From Pseudomonadota bacterium (GTDB taxonomy: Bacteria > Pseudomonadota > Gammaproteobacteria > Burkholderiales > Sulfuriferulaceae), in assembly GCA_021845925.1 (NCBI GenBank), contig JAJZUW010000007.1:1-64000 (forward strand): a stretch of 64,000 bases of DNA, in the 5' to 3' direction. How positions within the stretch are numbered: the first letter of the stretch is position 1; each line of letters begins with the position of its first letter. A program made the translations under genes and the position numbers. The notes below the pieces were generated by a model. That model made no database searches and was not told the DNA's origin. It saw only the letters and a list, made by a program, of their open reading frames with translations. This document shows, piece after piece, positions 55,173 through 64,000 of this stretch.

Positions 55173-57194
55173 ATGAACCCGTTGCTGGATTTTTCCGGAC
55201 TGCCCCGTTTTGGGGAAATCAAGGTCGAACACATCACACCGGCAATTGACCAGTTGCTGGCCGAAAATCAGGCTGTCATCGCCAGGTTGTCTGCGCAGGC
55301 CGCAGCGCCGGAATGGGACAGCTTTGTGATTCCGCTCGAGGACGCCAACGAGCGTCTTGGCCGGGCCTGGGGCACTGTTGCCCATCTCAATGCGGTGATG
55401 AACAGTCCGGAATGGCGCGCAGCCTACAATGAGAATTTGCCCAAGGTGACGGAATACTATGCCAGTCTGGCGCAGCATCCGGACTTGTACCAGGCATTTT
55501 CCAACATCCGGCAGCAAGCTGGTTTTGCCAGCATGTCGCGCGAGCGTCAGCGGGCTGTGGATAACGAATTGCGTGATTTCCGGCTCGGTGGTGCGGATCT
55601 GCCGGAAGAAGATCAGGACCGGTTTCGCAACATTCAGGCCGAGCTGGCCCGGCTGGGTGCCCGTTTTGAAGAAAACTTGCTGGACGCCACCAATGGCTGG
55701 GCGATGTGGCTGGAGCGGGACTCCGACCTGGCTGGTCTGCCGGACGATGTGATTCTGGCTGCACGCGAAGCAGCCGACCGTGAGGAGCGCAGTGAATGGA
55801 AGTTCACCCTGCATGCGCCTTCGTACATTCCATTCATGCAATATGCCGAATCACGAGCCCTGCGCGAGCGAATGTACCATGCCTATGTCACCCGTGCTTC
55901 CGAATTCGGTCCGCCGGAGCAGGACAATACCGCGCTGATCGAACGTATTCTGGAATTGCGGCAGCAGGCTGCCCGCCTGCTCGGTTTTGCCGATTATGCC
56001 GAACTGTCGCTGGCGACCAAAATGGCGGATACACCGGAACAGGTGATGGTGTTCCTGCGTGATCTGGCGGCGCGGGCACGTCCGTTTGCCGAACGGGATC
56101 TGGCGGAATTGCGCGAATTTGCCGCCACGCATCTCGGACTTGCCGACCTGCAGTCATGGGATATGGCCTGGGCCAGCGAAAAATTGCGCGTGGCCAGGTA
56201 CGATTTTTCGGATCAGGCGGTCAGACAGTATTTTCCGGAACCAGTGGTGCTGACCGGATTGTTCCGTCTGGTCAATACCCTGTACGGACTGGATGTGAAG
56301 CCAGGCCAGGCGCCGGTCTGGCATCCGGATGTCCGCTTTTTTGATGTGTTTGACGAGCATGGCGCACTGATCGGTCAGTTTTATCTGGATCTGTACGCCC
56401 GCGATCACAAACGCGGGGGTGCCTGGATGGATGATGCCATCACCCGCTGTCGCAAGGGCAACACGATCCAGTTGCCGGTGACCTGGCTGACCTGTAATTT
56501 TTCTGCTCCCGTCGGCGGTCGGCCAGCCCTGTTTACCCATGATGAGGTGCTGACACTGTTCCATGAATTCGGTCATGGGCTGCATCATCTGTTAACCCGC
56601 GTCGAAGAACGGGCGGTATCCGGTATCCATGGCGTTGAGTGGGATGCGGTTGAACTGCCTTCGCAGTTCATGGAAAACTTTTGCTGGGAGTGGGATGTGT
56701 TGCAGCACATGACTGCGCATGTCGACACGGGCGAACCATTGCCACGCGACCTGTTCGACCGCATGCTTGGCGCGCGGAATTTTCAGAGCGGGCTGGCAAC
56801 CCTGCGCCAGATCGAGTTTGCGCTGTTTGACATGCAGTTGCATGACCACAAACGACCAGCAGGCGAATGTGCACTTGATCTGCTGTTGCGTGTACGCAAT
56901 GAGGTGGCTGTTATGTTCCCGCCTGACTATAATCGTTTTGCCAACAGTTTTTCGCATATTTTTGCCGGTGGTTATGCAGCGGGATACTATAGTTACAAAT
57001 GGGCAGAAGTGCTGTCGGCAGATGTATACAGTCTGTTTGAAGAGCAGGGCGTTTTGTCGGGAGTCGTGGGGAGGCGTTTTCGCGATGAGGTTCTGGCGGT
57101 AGGCGGAGCGCGTCCGGCAAGAGAATCATTTTTGGCGTTTCGTGGCCGTGATCCGGAAGTGGCGGCCCTGTTGCGGCACAGCGGCATGGCATGA
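55173..57194 (+). CDS. prlC: Oligopeptidase A (M3 metallopeptidase)
   Basis: Cytoplasmic zinc peptidase of 673 residues that degrades short peptides, including cleaved signal peptides. The start MNPLLDFSGLPRFGEIK at 55173 has AGGAG six bases upstream; the frame from 55086 is rejected. The zinc motif is HEFGH (H464, E465, H468) in LFHEFGHGLHHLL, with the third ligand in GVEWDAVELPSQFMENF. The substrate loop FAGGYAAGYYSYKWAEVL is typical. The next gene starts 31 bases downstream. Confidence 0.96.
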   Translation: MNPLLDFSGLPRFGEIKVEHITPAIDQLLAENQAVIARLSAQAAAPEWDSFVIPLEDANERLGRAWGTVAHLNAVMNSPEWRAAYNENLPKVTEYYASLAQHPDLYQAFSNIRQQAGFASMSRERQRAVDNELRDFRLGGADLPEEDQDRFRNIQAELARLGARFEENLLDATNGWAMWLERDSDLAGLPDDVILAAREAADREERSEWKFTLHAPSYIPFMQYAESRALRERMYHAYVTRASEFGPPEQDNTALIERILELRQQAARLLGFADYAELSLATKMADTPEQVMVFLRDLAARARPFAERDLAELREFAATHLGLADLQSWDMAWASEKLRVARYDFSDQAVRQYFPEPVVLTGLFRLVNTLYGLDVKPGQAPVWHPDVRFFDVFDEHGALIGQFYLDLYARDHKRGGAWMDDAITRCRKGNTIQLPVTWLTCNFSAPVGGRPALFTHDEVLTLFHEFGHGLHHLLTRVEERAVSGIHGVEWDAVELPSQFMENFCWEWDVLQHMTAHVDTGEPLPRDLFDRMLGARNFQSGLATLRQIEFALFDMQLHDHKRPAGECALDLLLRVRNEVAVMFPPDYNRFANSFSHIFAGGYAAGYYSYKWAEVLSADVYSLFEEQGVLSGVVGRRFRDEVLAVGGARPARESFLAFRGRDPEVAALLRHSGMA

Positions 57195-57225
57195 CAGGCC
57201 GGAATAAAAAGCAGGAGGAGAGCAA

Positions 57226-57807
57226 ATGAATGCGGTTCGTATCGGAATGGCGCTGATGTTGCTGCTGACAGGCATTGCCAGCGCCGGCGAGGTGTATCGC
57301 TGGGTGGATCACGGCGGCGTGACCAATTACAGCGATGAACCACCTCCGCCGGGTATTGCCAGTCAACTGCAGCAGCGCCCGCTGACATCCAGTGTCGTGG
57401 AGAGTCAGACCACCGCGCAGGTGCGCAAGGCCATGGCCAGGAATCCTGTGCTGTTGTATGCCGGCGGATGTGGTGATCTGTGCGACCAGGCCAGGGCATT
57501 GCTCGACAAGCGAGGTGTGCCTTATACCGAGCGTGACCCGCAGGGCAGCAAGGACGATGAGAAGGCTTTGGTTGCCTTGGCCGGCAAGCCGTTGCTGCCG
57601 GTTCTGAAAGTGGGCGACAAGGTGCTGAAAGGGTTTCTGGCGGACAGTTGGAACAAGGCGCTGACGACAGCGGGTTATCCGGAAGGGCCGGTACATGTCA
57701 AACCGCATCTGACCCCTCCGGCTCCAGTCAAGCCTGCTCCGGTGGCGGCGTCACCGGATGCGTATCCTTTGCCTGACGTACCGGAAAATCCGGTTGAAAG
57801 CCGTTGA
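57226..57807 (+). CDS. Exported DUF4124-glutaredoxin fusion protein
   Basis: Secreted protein of 193 residues, ATG after AGGAGGAG. A signal peptide (cleavage near ASA, residue 20) leads to a DUF4124 module (EVYRWVDHGGVTNYSDEPPP). A glutaredoxin-like domain follows (about 65-145): VLLYAGGCGDLCDQARALLD with C-x-x-x-C spacing, VPYTERDP, the cis-proline region PLLPVLKVGDKVLKGF and the C-terminal helix. The last ~45 residues are proline/valine-rich. A periplasmic thiol or sensing role is likely but unproven. It overlaps the second exonuclease III gene as TGATG. Confidence 0.85.
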   Translation: MNAVRIGMALMLLLTGIASAGEVYRWVDHGGVTNYSDEPPPPGIASQLQQRPLTSSVVESQTTAQVRKAMARNPVLLYAGGCGDLCDQARALLDKRGVPYTERDPQGSKDDEKALVALAGKPLLPVLKVGDKVLKGFLADSWNKALTTAGYPEGPVHVKPHLTPPAPVKPAPVAASPDAYPLPDVPENPVESR

Positions 57808-58583
57808 TGCGGTTGGCAACCTGGAACGTCAACTCCCTGAAGGTGCGTTTGCCCCATTTGCTCGACTGGCTGGAGCAGGCTTCGCCGGATGTGGTCTGTC
57901 TGCAGGAAACCAAGCTGGAAGACAGCGTCTTTCCGGCGGATGTGCTGGCAGAAAAAGGCTGGCACGTTGCCTTCGCTGGTCAGAAAACCTACAACGGCGT
58001 CGCCATTCTGGCGCGCGAACCTCTGAAACAGGTGGACCGGGGGATCCCGGGGTTTGATGATCCGCAACAACGGGTTATCAGCGCGACCATACGTGGGATC
58101 CGTGTCGTGTGCGTGTATGTTCCGAACGGACAGGCCGTGGATAGCGACAAGTACCGTTACAAGCTGGCCTGGCTGGACGCCTTGCAGGGCTGGCTGGCTG
58201 GCGAGCTGAACAGGCATGAGCGAATGGCCGTGCTGGGTGATTACAATATCGCGCCACGGGATCAGGATGTGTATGACCCGGCAGCTTTTGGCGAAGGCAT
58301 TCTGGTGTCGCCGGCAGAGCGCCAGGCGTTTCAGCGTCTGTTGCAGCTGGGGTTGAATGACAGTTTTCCGGAAGAAGCGGGTGAGGAAGCCATCTTCACC
58401 TGGTGGGATTACCGGATGGCATCATTCCGGCGCAATCTTGGCTTGCGCATCGATCATATCCTGCTGTCCGGTAGTCTGGCCCGCCAGGCCAGCGGCTGGC
58501 GGGTAGATCGTACGCCACGGCGCCTGGATCGGCCTTCCGATCATGCGCCGGTGCTGGTGGATGTGCCGGATTCTGCGGACTGA
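57807..58583 (+). CDS. xthA: Exodeoxyribonuclease III (second of two ExoIII-family proteins)
   Basis: DNA-repair nuclease of 258 residues starting at ATG 57807 in a TGATG overlap. Motifs follow E. coli XthA closely: TWNVNSLKVRLPHLLDWL, CLQETKLED (metal glutamate), YNGVAILARE, VPNGQAVDSDKY, LGDYNIAPRDQDVYDP and FRIDH-like LGLRIDHIL, then SDHAPVLVD. The other copy (15986-16762) is more distant, with AHRQ/DWN variants, so this one is the better XthA orthologue. The two probably divide AP-endonuclease and exonuclease or phosphatase work. Confidence 0.94.
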   Translation: MRLATWNVNSLKVRLPHLLDWLEQASPDVVCLQETKLEDSVFPADVLAEKGWHVAFAGQKTYNGVAILAREPLKQVDRGIPGFDDPQQRVISATIRGIRVVCVYVPNGQAVDSDKYRYKLAWLDALQGWLAGELNRHERMAVLGDYNIAPRDQDVYDPAAFGEGILVSPAERQAFQRLLQLGLNDSFPEEAGEEAIFTWWDYRMASFRRNLGLRIDHILLSGSLARQASGWRVDRTPRRLDRPSDHAPVLVDVPDSAD

Positions 58584-58585
58584 AG

Positions 58586-58897
58586 TTACTGTGTCATGCG
58601 CTGGATGATGCCGTAGATCATCCGGATGGTCATGGCAACGTAAATGGCACCCAGCACGAAAATGACCGCGATCACCAGTTTGAGAACATAGGGCGGCAAC
58701 TGGTCGAAAAATGGCGCCGTCAGAAAGCCTGCCGTGAACAGCACAACCAGTACCGAAAGCATGTTCCAGTGACTGCCAACCCTGTCGTGCGGCACGGCTG
58801 ACCGCAATGCGAGCACAAGGTAGAGACAGTAAAACATGATGACGATAGCGGTAAAGTCGAGCACGGTGGTGACAATATCCAGTGCGCTGGATTCCAT
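58586..58897 (-). CDS. Small three-helix membrane protein, function unknown
   Basis: Hydrophobic protein of 103 residues. The start at 58897 (MESSALDIVTTVLDF) has AGGAG eight bases upstream; the longer frame from 58921 would place that ribosome site inside the coding region. Three membrane helices are visible (about 5-32, 48-70 and 75-97), with a short PPYVLK hinge. The family is not recognised. It converges on the exonuclease gene with a two-base gap. The 209 bases between it and glcF contain an AT-rich patch but no clear element. Confidence 0.72.
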   Translation of the reverse strand: MESSALDIVTTVLDFTAIVIMFYCLYLVLALRSAVPHDRVGSHWNMLSVLVVLFTAGFLTAPFFDQLPPYVLKLVIAVIFVLGAIYVAMTIRMIYGIIQRMTQ

Positions 58898-59106
58898 GTG
58901 ATATCTCCTGATCATTTTCATTTATGAGCGGAATCTGGTCGGGCCAGTTCCTGTCTTGTTGTTGCGTTTTCACTACAGGCAATTCCGCGCCGGTGCATTG
59001 CCAGCGATGATTCTGACCATAGTCTGATTATTATAACAGATTGATTACAAAACAAGCGTCTGGTGCGGGTCAATATGCCAATTCGCCGTTCAACCCGCGT
59101 TGCCTG

Positions 59107-60318
59107 TCAGGATGCCGGGTCAAACAGTTCGATCCAGTGCTGTACCGGTTGTTGTGTACCACTGGCCAGATGCAGCTGGCAGCCGATGTTGGCAGTGACC
59201 ACCCGTGCCGGATTGGCATGCAGCAGGGTGGCGAGCTTGTTGTCGCGCAGCTGGGTGGCCAGTTCGGGTTGCAGGATGGAATAGCTGCCGGCCGATCCGC
59301 AACACAGATGGCTGTCTGCAACCGGCGTCAATGTGTAACCTGCCCGTCGCAGCAAGTCGGGTAACAGGTCCGGTTTCTGCTGTCCGTGCTGCAGTGTGCA
59401 GGGAACATGGACTGCCAGAGGTTCTTCGCGGTGACGCGCAAGTGCAGACAGATCGTGTTCTGCCAGCACTTCTGCCAGATCGCGCATGAGTGGCTGCAAC
59501 CGTTGCGCGCGGGTGGCATAGACCGGGTCATCTGCCAGCAGATGGGCATATTCTTTCAGCATCAGCGTGCAGCCACTGGCAGAGCCAATGATGGCTTCAG
59601 CGCCGGATTCCACCAGTGGCCACCACGCATCGATATTGCGGCGTGCGGCTGCGCGGGCTTCTTCGCCGGCATCCAGATGTTGCGCCAGTGCGCCGCAGCA
59701 TCCGGCAAGGGGGCTTTCAATGGCGGAAATGCCCAACTGGTCAAATACGCGCGCAGCAGCGGCATTGGTCAGAGGTGTTGCTGCGGTCTGTGCGCAACCG
59801 GCCAGCAGTATGACCTTGCGTGAATGCCGGGGTGGCGGCCAGTTGCCGGTTTTCTGTCCGGCGGGCAGTTTGTTGCGCCAGACGGCTGGCAGCAGGGGCT
59901 GAAGCCGTCGAGCCAGATTCAGCAGCAGGCCAAACCGCTGCGGGTGTGGCAACACTTGCAGGATCAGTCTGCGCATCAGTCGTTGACCAGCGCTGCGTGG
60001 AACAACCTGGTTGACGTGATGTCGCCCGATGTCGATCAGACGGCCGTATTCCACGCCGGACGGGCAAGTGGTTTCGCAGGAGCGGCAGGTCAGGCAGCGA
60101 TCCAGATGATACTGGACGCGATCGTCGCCAGTGTCGCCTTCCAGCAGCTGCTTGATCAGATAAATCCGCCCGCGTGGCCCGTCGAGCTCATTGCCGGTCA
60201 ACTGGTAAGTCGGGCAGGTGGCAGTACAGAATCCGCAGTGAACACAGCTGCGCAGGATACGGTTGGCTTCCTGGCCTTCCGGCGTTGCAAGCAGGTCAGC
60301 AGGCAGGCGGGTTTGCAT
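59107..60318 (-). CDS. glcF: Glycolate oxidase iron-sulfur subunit
   Basis: Electron-transfer subunit of the membrane-associated glycolate dehydrogenase, 403 residues. Two [4Fe-4S] motifs lie near the N-terminus (CVHCGFCTATCP and CLTCRSCETTCP). Two CCG domains follow, with SPLAGCCGALAQH and DSHLCCGSAGSYSILQP. Start ATG 60318 lies three bases after the glcE stop. It works with GlcD and GlcE to oxidise glycolate to glyoxylate and passes electrons to the quinone pool. Confidence 0.96.
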   Translation of the reverse strand: MQTRLPADLLATPEGQEANRILRSCVHCGFCTATCPTYQLTGNELDGPRGRIYLIKQLLEGDTGDDRVQYHLDRCLTCRSCETTCPSGVEYGRLIDIGRHHVNQVVPRSAGQRLMRRLILQVLPHPQRFGLLLNLARRLQPLLPAVWRNKLPAGQKTGNWPPPRHSRKVILLAGCAQTAATPLTNAAAARVFDQLGISAIESPLAGCCGALAQHLDAGEEARAAARRNIDAWWPLVESGAEAIIGSASGCTLMLKEYAHLLADDPVYATRAQRLQPLMRDLAEVLAEHDLSALARHREEPLAVHVPCTLQHGQQKPDLLPDLLRRAGYTLTPVADSHLCCGSAGSYSILQPELATQLRDNKLATLLHANPARVVTANIGCQLHLASGTQQPVQHWIELFDPAS

Positions 60319-60321
60319 GGC

Positions 60322-61371
60322 TCAAAGCTCCGCGTAAAGACGACCCGGGTTGAGAATGCCCAACGGATCAAAGACGTGTTTCAGCCGCCGGTGCAGGGCC
60401 AGCAAGCCGGCCGGTAGCGGCTGGAAGACCGGGCCATCGCCTGCATGCCAGCGTTGAGCATGTCCACCTGCTTCACTGGCTATCTGCCGGATGGTGTTTG
60501 CGTCGGCCGGGCTGGACAGCCAGCGCTGGCCGCCAGCCCAGTCAATCAGCCAGTCGCCCGGCACGGGCGGCAATCCGCTTGTTGGCGTCACCGCCAGGCG
60601 CCACAAGGGGGCTTGCCGATCAAAGAACGGGTGTTGCAGGTTGCTGATGGCAGACCAGATATCAGGTCCGCGATCATATTCACTCAACTGATGCATGGCC
60701 TGGCGGACCGATTCGGGTGAACCTCCCAGGCGCAGATGGAGCTGGTTGTCCAGCCAGGCGGCACCAGTCAACGGCAACGGTTTGCCGCACAGCTGGTTCA
60801 TGGTGTTAATGGCTTCGTCAGCACCACATGTGCGCGCCAGCGTGACCGATTCTGGCGGGATCGGCAACACCTTCAGGCTGACCGACAGCAGAATGCCCAG
60901 CGTGCCATGGGCGCCGCACATCAGCCGGCTGACATCATAGCCGGCAACGTTCTTCATGACCTGACCGCCAAAGTTCAGTCGTTGGCCGCAGCCATCCAGA
61001 ATCTGGCAGCCAAGTACCGAATCGCGGGCAGCACCTGCCCACGGTCTGGCAGCGCCGGACCGGTTGCAGGCAATCGCGCCACCAATGGTACTGGCTGCGG
61101 AAAATATGGGTGGTTCAAACGCCAGCATCTGACCATGCTGTGCCAGCAATGCGCTGATTGCAGTCAGTGGCGTGCCACTGCGCACCGTGATGATCAGTTC
61201 TTCCGGAGCATAATCGATGACACCGGTGTGTCCGGTCAGGTTCACGGTTTCACCCTGCACCGGGTTGCCCGGTTGCGGCTGGCTGCCGCCGCCGCAGATG
61301 GCCAGGGCATATCCGGCGCTGGCTGCGCGCTGGACCTGATCCTGCAAGTCGACTGAGAGATCGTTGTCCAT
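60322..61371 (-). CDS. glcE: Glycolate oxidase FAD-binding subunit GlcE
   Basis: Second flavin-type subunit of glycolate dehydrogenase, 349 residues. The start is ATG 61371 (MDNDLSVDLQDQVQRA) in a TGATG overlap with glcD; the frame to 61548 is glcD read out of phase. The PCMH-type FAD fold is truncated compared with GlcD, with AICGGGSQP, LAFEPPIFSAASTIGGAIACNRSG and GQVMKNVAGYDVSRLMCGAHGT. The C-terminus ends in HVFDPLGILNPGRLYAEL, typical of GlcE. Confidence 0.95.
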   Translation of the reverse strand: MDNDLSVDLQDQVQRAASAGYALAICGGGSQPQPGNPVQGETVNLTGHTGVIDYAPEELIITVRSGTPLTAISALLAQHGQMLAFEPPIFSAASTIGGAIACNRSGAARPWAGAARDSVLGCQILDGCGQRLNFGGQVMKNVAGYDVSRLMCGAHGTLGILLSVSLKVLPIPPESVTLARTCGADEAINTMNQLCGKPLPLTGAAWLDNQLHLRLGGSPESVRQAMHQLSEYDRGPDIWSAISNLQHPFFDRQAPLWRLAVTPTSGLPPVPGDWLIDWAGGQRWLSSPADANTIRQIASEAGGHAQRWHAGDGPVFQPLPAGLLALHRRLKHVFDPLGILNPGRLYAEL

Positions 61372-62825
61372 CAGAAGCGTTCCAGACCGGGGAAAGGCAC
61401 TTGTCCCTGGTGCACATGCATGGCGGACAGTTCGGCACACCGGTGCAATTCGGGAATGGCCTTGCCAGGATTGAGCAGCCCTGCCGGGTCGAAAGCACGT
61501 TTGATGGCATGAAAGCAGGCCATTTCGTCTGCCTGGTATTGCAGGCACATCTGGTCGATCTTTTCCAGACCAACGCCATGTTCACCGGTGATGCTGCCAC
61601 CAACGGCCACGCTCAGGGCAAGGATGTCGGCGCCGAAGCTTTCGGCGCGTTCCAGCTCGCCGGGCTGGTTGGCGTCATACAGGATCAGTGGATGCAAATT
61701 GCCATCACCAGCATGAAAAACATTGGCCACCGCCAGACCGTACTGGCGGGACAGCTGTTCGATGCCGTCGAGCACTTCGGCCAGTTTGCGGCGCGGAATA
61801 CTGCCATCCATGCAGTAATAATCCGGCGCTAGCCGGCCCACTGCCGGAAATGCCGATTTGCGGCCTTTCCATAACAGGTTGCGCTGTTCTTCTGTTTCGG
61901 CATGCCGGATATGGCTGGCGCCGCTGTCGCGCAACAGGCTGTCGATCTGGCTGGTGCGGGCTTCCACTTCCGCCATTGCGCCATCGACTTCGCACAGCAG
62001 AATGGCGCTGGCATCGACCGGATAGCCGGCATGGACAAAATCTTCTGCCGCACGGATGGCGGGGTTGTCCATCATTTCCAGGCCGGCAGGAATGATGCCG
62101 GCAGCAATGATCCGGCTAACCGCATCCGCAGCCTGGTGAGTGCTGTTGAACGCAGCCATCACCAGTCGGGTGTGCTCGGGCAGTGGCAGCAGGCGCAACG
62201 TGACTTCGGTAACGATACCCAGCAATCCTTCCGAGCCGGTCAGCAGCGCAGTCAGGTCATAGCCTGCGCTGTCTGGTGATGTACCACCGAGGGTGAGAAT
62301 CTCACCATCCATGCACACCAGGCGCAGGGACTGGATGTTGTGCACGGTAAGTCCGTACTTGAGACAATGCACCCCACCGGAGTTTTCTGCGACATTGCCG
62401 CCAATGGTGCAGGCAATCTGTGATGATGGGTCCGGCGCATAGTACAGGCCCCATGGGCGAGCGGCCTGCGATACGGACAGATTGCGCACACCCGGTTGCA
62501 CGCGTGCCGTACGCAGCAATGGGTTGAGTTCAAGGATGGATTTCATGCGTGCCAGACTCAGCACAATGCCCTGTTCATGCGGCAGGGCGCCTCCCGACAG
62601 TCCAGTGCCCGCGCCACGTGGTACAACCGGAATGCCATGCCGCAGACAAAGCCGCAGCACCGCCTGTACTTCGGATTCTGCTGTTGGCAGCACCACGGCC
62701 AGCGGAACCCGCTTCATGGCGGACAGCCCGTCACATTCCCAGGCAGGCAGCGTGGATTGCCGGCTGACAATGGCGTCCGCCGGCAACAGTTCGCGCAATT
62801 CGGCCAGAAAGCTTGCTGGATTCAT
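61371..62825 (-). CDS. glcD: Glycolate oxidase FAD-linked subunit GlcD
   Basis: Catalytic subunit of glycolate dehydrogenase, 484 residues. The ATG at 62825 overlaps the upstream kinase stop as ATGA and is preferred to 62846, which overlaps by 25 bases; neither has a strong ribosome site. FAD-binding motifs are VVPRGAGTGLSGGALPHEQG, QIACTIGGNVAENSGGVHCLKYG and GSEGLLGIVTEVTLRLLP. The C-terminal FAD-oxidase domain has VFHAGDGNLHPLILYD and GSITGEHGVGLEK. It is the first glc gene of glcDEF. Confidence 0.96.
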   Translation of the reverse strand: MNPASFLAELRELLPADAIVSRQSTLPAWECDGLSAMKRVPLAVVLPTAESEVQAVLRLCLRHGIPVVPRGAGTGLSGGALPHEQGIVLSLARMKSILELNPLLRTARVQPGVRNLSVSQAARPWGLYYAPDPSSQIACTIGGNVAENSGGVHCLKYGLTVHNIQSLRLVCMDGEILTLGGTSPDSAGYDLTALLTGSEGLLGIVTEVTLRLLPLPEHTRLVMAAFNSTHQAADAVSRIIAAGIIPAGLEMMDNPAIRAAEDFVHAGYPVDASAILLCEVDGAMAEVEARTSQIDSLLRDSGASHIRHAETEEQRNLLWKGRKSAFPAVGRLAPDYYCMDGSIPRRKLAEVLDGIEQLSRQYGLAVANVFHAGDGNLHPLILYDANQPGELERAESFGADILALSVAVGGSITGEHGVGLEKIDQMCLQYQADEMACFHAIKRAFDPAGLLNPGKAIPELHRCAELSAMHVHQGQVPFPGLERF

Positions 62826-64000
62826 GTTGCGGACAGGCGTTGCCATACGGTGACCAGGGCATTGGCATCACCGACATTGCCGGGAAAAATCACCACCGGC
62901 AGTCCCGGATAACGTGGATGGTCGTCCGGGCAGCGCACCACCGAACAGCCAGCCAGAATCTGGCCGACTACCCGTGAGGCAGCAAGCGCGAGCCCGTCGC
63001 TCAGCACGTCGTTGGATGTGATGCCGCCCTTGCTGACCAGATAGCCAATGTCGGATGGCAATCCGCGTACGATATCCATCAGCAGCGCCGATACCTGCTC
63101 GCCAAATGCCAGACGGGTGGACTGGTCGGCAAAGGTTTTTTCCGTGCGGCTGGTATAAATGACCGGCGATTTGCCCAGATCATATGCCTGCTGTGCCAGG
63201 GTGAGCACCTCGACCAGCAGGTGGTCACGGTCATCGGCAATCCGGTTGACATCCACCATGATGCCGGTGACGCCAGGCTCGCGCAGCAGGGATTCCAGTT
63301 GTCGGGTGGTGGTTGGTACATGAGAACCCACGATGACGGCGCCCGGTTTGTTGCCGCGAACAAACCGGTGCATGTCGGCGGCTGCAACCGGCTGGGGCGG
63401 CAAATCGGCCAGAGCCGTGAGCAGACTGGCAGCGCTGCGGAACAGCAAGCGTTTGCCTTGTGCAACGGCGGCGCGAACATGCGCGGCAAAACGTTGCAGG
63501 TCGTCCGCCGATTCGGCATCCACCACCACACAGGCGTAATCGTGCAGGTCGGCCAGCGGTTGCCCGGCCGGCGCAAGCAGACTCTGGCGATCGAGGTGGC
63601 GCACATCGCTGGCGCGTATCCGGCCAGCGGTCTTTTCTTCCACATACGCCGGCAGATAGCTGTTCTGGTAGCCAAATACCGAATCGCGCGCGAATTCGGT
63701 CTGGTGCACTGGTACCGGTTCGCCATTCACCATCAGATAATGGGTGCCGCTGCGGGTGATGCGGCCACCTTCGAAAAAGGCCGGTACCAGAAAGTGGGCA
63801 TCAAACGGGCCGAGTTCCGCGTTGATGATATCGGTTTCCACCGGATAATGGCCGCGCAGCGTTGAATCCGAACGGCTGACCACCACCGGCAGGAGTGCGT
63901 CGCCAGCGGCCTGCAGTTCATCGAGCGCCTGGCGCAGGTTGCGGCAAACGGTGCGTGTGACATCCGCTGCCCGTGCTGCCGACATGCCCCGTGTGTTGGT
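62822..64000 (-). CDS. Four-carbon acid sugar kinase family protein (DUF1537), N-terminus outside window
   Basis: The reading frame continues off the window at 64000, where it reads TNTRGM; the TNTR motif is typical near residue 65-70 of this family, so about 65 residues are missing. Visible parts include VSRSDSTLRGHYPVE (substrate site), HFLVPAFFEGGRITRSGTHY, and the C-terminal ATP part with GSHVPTTTRQLESLL, LVSKGGITSNDVLS and FPGNVGDANAL. Related kinases phosphorylate D-threonate, L-threonate or D-erythronate. The gene overlaps glcD as ATGA, tying it to glycolate oxidation; the substrate here is not known. Confidence 0.88.
   Translation of the reverse strand, partial: TNTRGMSAARAADVTRTVCRNLRQALDELQAAGDALLPVVVSRSDSTLRGHYPVETDIINAELGPFDAHFLVPAFFEGGRITRSGTHYLMVNGEPVPVHQTEFARDSVFGYQNSYLPAYVEEKTAGRIRASDVRHLDRQSLLAPAGQPLADLHDYACVVVDAESADDLQRFAAHVRAAVAQGKRLLFRSAASLLTALADLPPQPVAAADMHRFVRGNKPGAVIVGSHVPTTTRQLESLLREPGVTGIMVDVNRIADDRDHLLVEVLTLAQQAYDLGKSPVIYTSRTEKTFADQSTRLAFGEQVSALLMDIVRGLPSDIGYLVSKGGITSNDVLSDGLALAASRVVGQILAGCSVVRCPDDHPRYPGLPVVIFPGNVGDANALVTVWQRLSAT

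Overview
The window is a compact, GC-rich chromosomal segment of a Gram-negative bacterium, most likely a betaproteobacterium (Burkholderiales or Oxalobacteraceae-like). The evidence is the mreB / gatCAB divergence, the rsmB-DUF4390-ntrY-ntrX block, the uvrA-MFS-ssb neighbourhood, glcDEF, DUF4124 proteins and a PEP-CTERM surface protein. The exact genus cannot be named from the sequence. Almost all of it is core genome: start/stop overlaps are common and intergenic gaps are short. I see no tRNA, rRNA, CRISPR array, prophage or stretch over 300 bases without a gene.

Layout. (1) 1-1955 is the one clearly accessory patch: the right end of an IS66-family element, then a minus-strand gene for an unrecognised 485-residue protein ending in a HEPN-like RNxxxH motif, followed directly after its stop codon by a sequence with the architecture of an integron attC site. 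This is the best candidate for something undescribed. (2) 1956-11272 is a ten-gene leftward operon, mreBCD-mrdA-rodA-rlpA-dacA-ybeD-lipB-lipA, joining rod-shape and peptidoglycan synthesis to lipoate attachment. (3) 11428-14624 carries gatCAB. (4) 14642-24562 has pyrE, a first exonuclease III, AmpG, a TauE-like membrane protein, rsmB, DUF4390, an NtrYX-like two-component pair (the regulator lacks the AAA+ domain) and metZ. (5) 24570-33280 has lpxH, ppiB, an L,D-transpeptidase/TPR pair sharing a C-terminal domain, cysS, an HD-GYP protein, a SpoU methyltransferase and sbcB. (6) 33455-43506 has a GGDEF cyclase, rlmJ, a SWIM/SNF2 helicase, uvrA, a YajR-like transporter and ssb. (7) 43625-50330 is more variable: a TetR regulator with a perfect palindromic operator in the promoter of a small membrane protein, a PEP-CTERM lectin-like protein, DUF4197, an MFS transporter, an orphan solute-binding protein and a pirin. 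(8) 50352-58897 has argA, purK, purE, argB, a gamma-carbonic-anhydrase-like protein, oligopeptidase A, an exported DUF4124-glutaredoxin protein, a second exonuclease III and a small membrane protein. (9) 59107-64000 has glcF, glcE and glcD behind a DUF1537 sugar-acid kinase that runs off the window.

The genes mainly serve cell-wall growth and recycling, DNA repair (uvrA, sbcB, ssb, two ExoIII), arginine and purine synthesis, RNA modification, c-di-GMP turnover and glycolate oxidation. Many start codons were moved downstream of the longest open frame because of translational coupling (ATGA, TGATG, TTGA or GTGA junctions), visible Shine-Dalgarno sequences or the family N-terminus.
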